From Akkermansiaceae bacterium UBA4589 (GTDB taxonomy: Bacteria; Verrucomicrobiota; Verrucomicrobiia; Verrucomicrobiales; Akkermansiaceae): a DNA stretch of 12,359 bases. Both the position numbers and the translations under genes were made by a program. The stretch covers positions 1-12,359 of the forward strand of contig DGJT01000063.1 in assembly GCA_002387565.1 (NCBI GenBank), read 5' to 3'. This document shows, piece after piece, positions 7,344-12,359 of this stretch (within the stretch, counting starts at the first letter, position 1; every line of letters begins with the position of its first letter). The notes below the pieces were generated by a model. It did no database searches. It saw nothing but the letters and a program-made list of their open reading frames with translations, and was not told the origin of the DNA.

Positions 7344-8210
7344 ATGAATGACGAGGAGATAAGTTGCTGGGTTTGGAGTAAGTTATCTTCACGTAAATGG
7401 GAAGATGCTTGGAATGAACGGTTAGCTTGGTGTCCACAATTTAGTATTGAGTATTTTGGGCAAAAAAAGGAGAAGATACGTATTCAAGCATTTTTAGAGA
7501 GCAAGGAAGAGATAAATGTCTTGCAAAAGATGTTCGGAGGAAGCATCCGTTGTGTGAAAACTCAAGACTGGGTAAGTAAGCAGGAAGTCTCCAGTAAGCT
7601 GATTAAAATTAAAGATAAGTTTATTATCACTCAAAAAGAAGATGCAGAGCATCTAACGGAGCTAAGGCTTAAATATCCTAATAGAGATATATTGAGCTTT
7701 CCTCCACGTTTAGCTTTTGGTACTGGAGATCACCAGACGACAGCCACTTGCTTGCGTAACCTTTGTGATGTAGTACCTCGCTTGAGGAAAGGTTGGGACA
7801 TGTATGACTTAGGTACGGGGACAGGTATTCTTGCCATTGCTGCGCGTTATCTTGGAGCTAGTGCTGTATGGGCCTGTGATTGGGATGAGCAAGCTATTCA
7901 AAGCGCCGCAGGGTATATAGAGCATCACCAAATAACAGGTATTGAGCTGGCTCAGCAAGATGTCTTAAAATGGAGCCCAGTTAAGCAAGTACCGTTAATT
8001 GCTGCTAATTTATTTTCTACAATTTTAATTGGTGCGGCGGCTAATATTAGTCAGGCACTCGAATCACAAGGCTATTTAATTAGCTCGGGTATTTTACAAG
8101 AACAATGGCCAGAGGTTCAACAAGCTTTTGAGGCTACGGGGCTTATCTTACTAGATAAACATGAAATAGAGAATCAACCGTGGGTCAGTGTTGTCATGCA
8201 GAAAAGATAA
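7344..8210 (+). CDS. prmA: Ribosomal protein L11 methyltransferase-like protein
   Basis: This 288-residue S-adenosylmethionine-dependent methyltransferase has the PrmA layout. A divergent N-terminal recognition domain (about 1-90) is followed by a Rossmann domain. FGTGDHQTT at 125-133 is the family hallmark and precedes motif I, DLGTGTG, at 155-161. CDWD (178-181) ends the second strand with an acidic residue for the SAM ribose. ANLFS at 221-225 stands where most PrmA proteins have an N-I-L-A type motif. PrmA trimethylates L11 in E. coli; that substrate is inferred here, and a related protein methyltransferase is possible given the weak N-terminus. The ATG lies 3 nt after the preceding stop, so the two genes form an operon although their functions do not obviously connect. 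Confidence 0.85.
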   Translation: MNDEEISCWVWSKLSSRKWEDAWNERLAWCPQFSIEYFGQKKEKIRIQAFLESKEEINVLQKMFGGSIRCVKTQDWVSKQEVSSKLIKIKDKFIITQKEDAEHLTELRLKYPNRDILSFPPRLAFGTGDHQTTATCLRNLCDVVPRLRKGWDMYDLGTGTGILAIAARYLGASAVWACDWDEQAIQSAAGYIEHHQITGIELAQQDVLKWSPVKQVPLIAANLFSTILIGAAANISQALESQGYLISSGILQEQWPEVQQAFEATGLILLDKHEIENQPWVSVVMQKR

Positions 8211-8271
8211 AGATTGACTTAATAAAGTGAATTTGGTTTTTAGTGATAAGTTTTATTATTAAATAATAATT

Positions 8272-9102
8272 ATGAATATTGAAAAATACTTAGAAAATGT
8301 TGTCACGTGGATCTCTACTAAAGGTTTAGATTTACTTATTGCCCTCGTCCTTGCTTGGTTAATTTTTGTTATTGGTAAATTCATTGCCAAAAAACTTAGC
8401 TTATTAGTAGAAAAAGCTGTAAACAAGAAGCAGGAAGATGCGGCTCTTGCTAATTTTGCTAAAAATGTTACTTATTTTGCTTTAGTGATTGTAGTAACGA
8501 TTGCGGCTTTAGGCAAATTAGGTGTAGAAACAACCTCTCTTGCTGTTGTACTCGGTTCAGCAGGTTTAGCTATTGGTTTATCTCTCAAAGATTCTTTATC
8601 TAATTTTGCTGCAGGTATTATGATTCTTTTACTTCGCCCATTTAGACTCGGTGATTTTATCGAAGTAGCAGGTACTGCAGGTGTAGCTCACAAAATTGAA
8701 ATTTTGACAACACAATTATTATCAGGTGATAATAAATTAATAGTGATTCCTAATTCAGCGGTTATGGCTGGAAATATGACTAACTACTCTGCTAATGACA
8801 CACGCCGTGTAGACTTAGTATTTGGTATTGGTTATGGTGATAGCATCGATAAGGCAAAAGAAGTCATTGAGCGCGTGATTAAATCCAATGATCAAATCCT
8901 CACCGAGCCAGCAACAACTATAGCCGTATCAGAGCTTGCTGATAGTAGTGTCAACTTTGTAGTGAGACCGTGGGTTAAAACTGCTGACTACTGGGCAGTT
9001 AATTTTGCTCTAAACGAAGCTATCAAAAAAGAATTTGATAAAGAAGGTATCTCTATTCCTTACCCTCAACAAGAGGTGCATATGCATCAAGTTAGCAAAT
9101 AA
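8272..9102 (+). CDS. mscS: Small-conductance mechanosensitive channel MscS
   Basis: This 276-residue inner-membrane protein opens under membrane tension to release solutes on hypo-osmotic shock. It is close to E. coli MscS in size and layout. It has three transmembrane helices (about 20-40, 63-82 and the pore helix 88-122). The pore helix is Gly/Ala-rich (LGSAGLAIGLSLKDSLSNFA). Then comes the conserved FRLGDFIE (124-131), VIPNS (158-162) of the beta domain, and a soluble alpha/beta vestibule ending in ISIPYPQQEVH. The start is ATG 8272, preceded by an A/T-only run (AATAATAATT) and no Shine-Dalgarno site. The gene ends at the strong terminator downstream. The 61-base gap before it suggests its own promoter; TTGACT at 8214 is a possible -35 box without a good partner. 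Confidence 0.94.
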   Translation: MNIEKYLENVVTWISTKGLDLLIALVLAWLIFVIGKFIAKKLSLLVEKAVNKKQEDAALANFAKNVTYFALVIVVTIAALGKLGVETTSLAVVLGSAGLAIGLSLKDSLSNFAAGIMILLLRPFRLGDFIEVAGTAGVAHKIEILTTQLLSGDNKLIVIPNSAVMAGNMTNYSANDTRRVDLVFGIGYGDSIDKAKEVIERVIKSNDQILTEPATTIAVSELADSSVNFVVRPWVKTADYWAVNFALNEAIKKEFDKEGISIPYPQQEVHMHQVSK

Positions 9103-9120
9103 TCTTGATTCATTATTATC

Positions 9121-9157
9121 AAAAAGCAGGCTCATGTAATATGAGCCTGCTTTTTTT
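9121..9157 (+). terminator. Strong intrinsic terminator after mscS
   Basis: Arms 9121-9135 (AAAAAGCAGGCTCAT) and 9141-9155 (ATGAGCCTGCTTTTT) form a perfect 15-bp stem with loop GTAAT, and seven T follow the last C. The A-run before and T-run after make it potentially bidirectional. It isolates mscS from the chaperone cluster. Confidence 0.95.
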
Positions 9158-9475
9158 ATTTTAACACAAAAAGTGTGAGGATGTTCTATTGTGATAAATA
9201 AAACAGTGACAATTTGTCTGAACAATAATTTTAAATTGAGACATTATGACTCACATTTAAAGGGGTGCTTTAAATATTTAAAGCTTTTAAAGGTGTTTTT
9301 TAAACCTTTTTTTTTTAAAAAATCGTTAAATAGCTTGATTTAACAAGGTTTATTGAGGTTTTTTGGTAAAATTTTATTTTATAGAAAACTTCGGCAAGAA
9401 ATATGCAGTATATAAAGTATACGAACTTTAAACAAATTTAAGGTTTAGCAATTTTATATTAACAATAATAATATT
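9158..9475. promoter_or_regulatory. dnaK leader, rich in dyads and TTTAAA boxes; no gene
   Basis: I see no gene here. Dyads: GACAA-T-TTGTC at 9208-9218; TGAGACA-TTA-TGACTCA at 9237-9253 (one mismatch); ATTTAAA with TTTAAAT at 9255-9275; a perfect 18-bp palindrome at 9267-9284; AAAGGT with ACCTTT at 9289-9309, followed by a T-run; and GTTAAAT with ATTTAAC at 9325-9344. TTTAAA occurs six times between 9256 and 9319. TATAAA at 9411-9416 could be a -10 box, but no good -35 is placed before it. No CIRCE operator (TTAGCACTC with GAGTGCTAA) and no clear sigma-32 promoter is present. The last bases before dnaK are almost pure A/T. Dyads are common by chance in AT-rich DNA, so operator function is only inferred. 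Confidence 0.5.
9267..9284. repeat. Perfect 18-bp palindrome GCTTTAAATATTTAAAGC
   Basis: Both halves are exact reverse complements with no spacer. It sits about 190 bases upstream of dnaK among other dyads and could bind a dimeric regulator. The function is inferred only from its form and place. Confidence 0.6.
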
Positions 9476-11410
9476 ATGAGTAAAATACTAGGAATTGATT
9501 TAGGTACAACTAATTCATGTATGGCAATCATGGACGGTGGTAAGTCTGTGGTTTTAGAAAATTCAGAAGGCGCAAGAACAACACCTTCTATCGTCGCTTT
9601 CACTAAGTCAGGAGAACGTTTAGTAGGGCAAGCAGCTAAAAGACAGGCTGTGACTAACCCTAAAAACACTATTTATTCCGCAAAACGCTTCATCGGACGT
9701 AAGTTCGCTGAGCTAAGTGCAGAGGAAAAGAAAACTCCTTATGAAGTAGTAGAAGCAGCTAATGGCGACGCACACATTCAGGTTGAAATCAATGGTGAGA
9801 AAAAAGCTTTCTCTCCACAAGAAATCGCGGCCATGGTGCTCGGTAAACTTAAAGCAGATGCAGAATCAAAATTAGGTGAAACCATCTCAGAGGCGGTGAT
9901 TACAGTGCCTGCTTACTTTAATGACTCACAACGTAGTGCGACTAAAGCAGCTGGTGAAATAGCAGGGCTTAAAGTAAGTCGTATTATCAATGAGCCTACA
10001 GCAGCTTCACTTGCTTATGGTCTTGATAAGAAAAGTGACGAAAAAATCGCAGTGTATGACTTAGGTGGTGGGACATTCGATATTTCAGTACTTGAAATTG
10101 GTGACGGTGTATTTGAAGTGCTCGCTACAGACGGTGATACACTTCTTGGAGGTGATGATTGGGATAACGCTCTTATTGCTGATATTGTAGCTGGCTTTAA
10201 AACAGCAGAAGGTATCGATCTTTCAGATCAAGCAGACGCACTGCAACGTATTAAAGAAGAAGCAGAAAAAGCTAAAATAGCACTTAGTTCAACTCAGAGC
10301 TATGACATTAACTTGCCATTCATTACTGCGGACGCTACAGGTCCTAAGCACATCCAAAGAACTATTTCACGTTCGGATTTAGAGAAGCTTACTGCAGATC
10401 TTTTTGCGCGTACTAAAGTGCCTACAGAGCGCTGCCTTAAAGAGGCTGGTGTAGATGCTAGCGAAATTAGCGAGCTAGTACTCGTAGGTGGTATGACTCG
10501 TATGCCTAAAGTGCAAGCAATTGCTAAGGAAATTGCTGGTAAAGAAGCTCACCAAGGTGTGAACCCTGACGAAGTAGTAGCCCTCGGTGCTGCTATTCAA
10601 GGAGGTGTACTCCAAGGTGATGTGAATGACGTGCTTCTCCTAGATGTAAGTCCGCTTACTCTCTCAATTGAAACAATGGGTAACATTGCAACAGCTATGA
10701 TTGAGCGTAATACGACGATTCCTGCTAAGAAATCACAAGTATTTTCAACAGCTGCTGATAACCAACCCGCTGTGGATATTCAAATCTGTCAAGGTGAGCG
10801 TAAGATGTTTGCAGATAATAAGCATCTAGGTAATTTCCGCTTAGATGGTATTGAGCCAGCTCCACGTGGTGTTCCTCAAATTGAAGTGACTTTTGATATT
10901 GACGCTAACGGTATCTTGCACGTATCAGCTAAAGATAAGAACTCAGGTAAAGAGCAAAAAATCTCTATCGAAGGTTCAAGTGGTCTTTCACAAGAAGAGA
11001 TTGAAAAAGCTAAAGCTGATGCCGAAAGATATGCTGAAGCCGACAAGCAAAAAGCCGAAGCTATTCTTACTAAGAACGAAGCCGACAATCTTGTACATCA
11101 AGTAGAAAAACAACTTGAAGAGCAAGGCGAGCAACTTCCTGCAGAGATCAAAGCTCCTATCGAAGCCAAGCTTCAAACCCTCAAAGATGCGATTGCAACT
11201 GATGACCTTGAAACTATTAAGACAGCACAAGCAGACTTGCAAGAGTCTCTTACTGAGTTAATGCAAGCAGCGCAAGCTCAAGCAGGAGCTCAAGGAGCAC
11301 CTGATATGGGTGGCATGGGTGGAGAAGAGTCTCAAAGCTCTGAACCAAAAGCGGCCAAAGGTAAAGTCGTAGATGCAGAAGTTGTAGATGAAGACAAAGC
11401 TGAAAAATAA
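9476..11410 (+). CDS. dnaK: Chaperone DnaK (Hsp70)
   Basis: This 644-residue ATP-driven cytoplasmic chaperone works with DnaJ and GrpE, neither of which is in the window. The N-terminal ATPase domain has GIDLGTTNSC (6-15), VITVPAYFN (141-149), YDLGGGTFD (194-202) and LVGGMTRMP (336-344). The interdomain linker is VLLLDV at 386-391, followed by the substrate-binding beta-sandwich and the helical lid. The tail is Gly/Met/Ala-rich (near 600-617) and ends in acidic VVDAEVVDEDKAEK, like the usual EEVD-type bacterial tail. LGGDDWDN replaces the more common LGGEDFDN. The start is ATG 9476 because SKILGIDLGTTNS is the standard N-terminus; upstream bases are A/T-only with no Shine-Dalgarno site. groES follows after a hairpin. 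Confidence 0.98.
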   Translation: MSKILGIDLGTTNSCMAIMDGGKSVVLENSEGARTTPSIVAFTKSGERLVGQAAKRQAVTNPKNTIYSAKRFIGRKFAELSAEEKKTPYEVVEAANGDAHIQVEINGEKKAFSPQEIAAMVLGKLKADAESKLGETISEAVITVPAYFNDSQRSATKAAGEIAGLKVSRIINEPTAASLAYGLDKKSDEKIAVYDLGGGTFDISVLEIGDGVFEVLATDGDTLLGGDDWDNALIADIVAGFKTAEGIDLSDQADALQRIKEEAEKAKIALSSTQSYDINLPFITADATGPKHIQRTISRSDLEKLTADLFARTKVPTERCLKEAGVDASEISELVLVGGMTRMPKVQAIAKEIAGKEAHQGVNPDEVVALGAAIQGGVLQGDVNDVLLLDVSPLTLSIETMGNIATAMIERNTTIPAKKSQVFSTAADNQPAVDIQICQGERKMFADNKHLGNFRLDGIEPAPRGVPQIEVTFDIDANGILHVSAKDKNSGKEQKISIEGSSGLSQEEIEKAKADAERYAEADKQKAEAILTKNEADNLVHQVEKQLEEQGEQLPAEIKAPIEAKLQTLKDAIATDDLETIKTAQADLQESLTELMQAAQAQAGAQGAPDMGGMGGEESQSSEPKAAKGKVVDAEVVDEDKAEK

Positions 11411-11428
11411 TTAAACCTAATTTTTTTA

Positions 11429-11464
11429 CACTGCGCTTTAGCAATGAAGCGCAGTGATTTTAAA
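11429..11464 (+). terminator. Hairpin between dnaK and groES (terminator or attenuator)
   Basis: Arms CACTGCGCTT (11429-11438) and AAGCGCAGTG (11447-11456) form a perfect 10-bp stem with an 8-base loop, followed by ATTTTAAA. The T-run after the stem is short, and the long run of seven T lies before it. It may only partly stop transcription or stabilise the dnaK 3' end, which would let dnaK and groESL be made at different levels. Confidence 0.55.
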
Positions 11465-11484
11465 CCAAACTAAACTAAATAAAC

Positions 11485-11778
11485 ATGATGGCTAATATTA
11501 AACCAATAGGCAATCGAGTCCTTGTCAAAAGACTTGATGCACAAGAAGTCAGTGCTGGAGGTATCGTACTACCAGATTCAGCACTAGAGAAACCTCAGGA
11601 AGCCGAAGTAGTAGCTTTGGGTACAGGAGGTGTAGATGAAAAAGGTAACATAATCAAATTCGCAGTAAGCGAAGGAGATACTGTTATCATTTCAAAATAT
11701 GGAGGTACTGATATCTCTCTTGGTGGTGTGGATTATCTTATCCTCGCAGAGAATGATATCTTAGGTATCCTCAGTTAA
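11485..11778 (+). CDS. groES: Co-chaperonin GroES (Hsp10)
   Basis: This 97-residue protein forms the heptameric lid of the GroEL folding chamber in the cytoplasm. It shows IKPIGNRVLVKR (5-16), the mobile loop with GGIVLP (25-30) that contacts GroEL, EKPQEAEVVALGTG (35-48) and the C-terminal strand DYLILAENDILGI. Two adjacent ATG codons (11485 and 11488) give 97 or 96 residues; both are plausible because no Shine-Dalgarno site decides between them. groEL begins 30 bases after its stop, the usual operon order. Confidence 0.97.
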   Translation: MMANIKPIGNRVLVKRLDAQEVSAGGIVLPDSALEKPQEAEVVALGTGGVDEKGNIIKFAVSEGDTVIISKYGGTDISLGGVDYLILAENDILGILS

Positions 11779-11808
11779 ATTAACCTTTATTATTAATTAC
11801 CAATTATT

Positions 11809-12359
11809 ATGGCAAAACAACTAGAATTCAACGAAGATGCCCGCAAAGCATTGCTTGCAGGTGTAGAAAAACTCGCAGCAGCAGTAAAAGTAACTTTAGG
11901 ACCATCAGGTCGTAATGTTATTTTAGAAAGAGGTTATGGATCACCACACATCACAAAAGATGGTGTATCAGTAGCCAAAGAAATCAACCTCACAGACCCT
12001 TATGAAAATATGGGAGCGCAACTCATCAAAGAAGTTTCATCAAAAACTTCAGATGTAGCTGGTGACGGAACAACTACAGCAACAGTTCTTGCTGAAGCTA
12101 TCTACCGTGAAGGTTTACGTAACGTAACCGCAGGTGCTAACCCTATCTCTCTACAAAGAGGTATCTTAAAAGCAGCAGACGCTATTGTAGCAAAGCTTGC
12201 TGAAATCTCTAAACCAGTACAAGACAGCACAGAAGTAGCTCAAGTAGCTACAGTATCTGCTAACTGGGATGCAGAAATCGGTAACATCATTGCAGAAGCA
12301 ATGGACAAAGTAGGTAAAGACGGAACTATCACTGTAGAAGAAGCCAAAGGCATCGAAAC
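11809..12359 (+). CDS. groEL: Chaperonin GroEL (Hsp60), 3' end outside window
   Basis: The frame is open from ATG 11809 to the window edge, giving 183 complete codons, about a third of the normal 540-550. It starts MAKQLEFNEDARKALLAGVE and shows LGPSGRNV (30-37), TKDGVSVAKEI (49-59) and the ATP-binding AGDGTTTATVL (84-94), all within the equatorial domain. SANWDAEIG near 153 leads into the intermediate domain. GroEL forms the double-ring ATP-driven folding chamber with GroES. Ser stands where E. coli has Lys in LGPKGRNV. The start is preceded by CCAATTATT with no Shine-Dalgarno site. No frameshift or stop is seen in the visible part. Confidence 0.97.
   Translation, partial: MAKQLEFNEDARKALLAGVEKLAAAVKVTLGPSGRNVILERGYGSPHITKDGVSVAKEINLTDPYENMGAQLIKEVSSKTSDVAGDGTTTATVLAEAIYREGLRNVTAGANPISLQRGILKAADAIVAKLAEISKPVQDSTEVAQVATVSANWDAEIGNIIAEAMDKVGKDGTITVEEAKGIE

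Noticed and set aside
8214..8259. Promoter for mscS from TTGACT (8214) or TATTAT (8254)
   Set aside because: No partner box lies at 16-18 bases from either, and TATTAT would leave almost no leader.
9158..9475. CIRCE or sigma-32 heat-shock control element before dnaK
   Set aside because: Neither TTAGCACTC/GAGTGCTAA nor a CTTGAA plus CCCCAT pair is present.

Overview
All recognisable genes lie on the plus strand. The DNA is moderately AT-rich. No convincing Shine-Dalgarno sequence precedes any start; several starts instead follow A/T-only runs ending in ATTATG or ATTATTATG. A eukaryote-type UTP-glucose-1-phosphate uridylyltransferase, an ileS-lspA pair, a dnaK-groES-groEL order and the absence of Shine-Dalgarno sites together suggest a Gram-negative bacterium. 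My best guess is Verrucomicrobiota (Opitutia-like). That guess rests on general resemblance, not on a search.

Left part (1-2350), accessory in character. The window opens inside what looks like the C-terminal toxin cassette of a polymorphic (RHS- or contact-dependent-type) toxin. Its probable immunity gene overlaps the toxin stop codon by one base. About 360 bases without a convincing gene follow. They hold three exact-length tandem copies of a 14-bp unit (860-901), resembling the GGGGTC-type repeats seen near REP-associated transposases, and several inverted repeats. Next come a 104-residue membrane ORF whose C-terminal half looks like the last transmembrane segment of an RND efflux pump, and a DUF1853-family protein with nuclease-like acidic/lysine residues.

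Middle part (2454-9102), housekeeping. ileS (isoleucyl-tRNA synthetase) and lspA (lipoprotein signal peptidase) form the classic pair. A promoter with a perfect TTGACA box then precedes a UDP-glucose pyrophosphorylase gene, followed after 3 nt by a PrmA-like methyltransferase gene, so these two are probably co-transcribed. An MscS-type mechanosensitive channel follows and ends at a strong intrinsic terminator (9121-9157).

Right part (9158-12359), chaperones. A 318-base leader rich in inverted repeats and TTTAAA boxes precedes dnaK. A hairpin separates dnaK from groES, and groEL starts 30 bases after groES and runs off the window. grpE, dnaJ and hrcA are not here, and I see no CIRCE operator, so heat-shock control of this cluster is open.

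I found no tRNA, rRNA, CRISPR array or intact insertion sequence. The less ordinary parts are the toxin/immunity end with its repeat-bearing spacer and RND relic, the LspA insertion between its two catalytic aspartates, and the dyad-rich dnaK leader.
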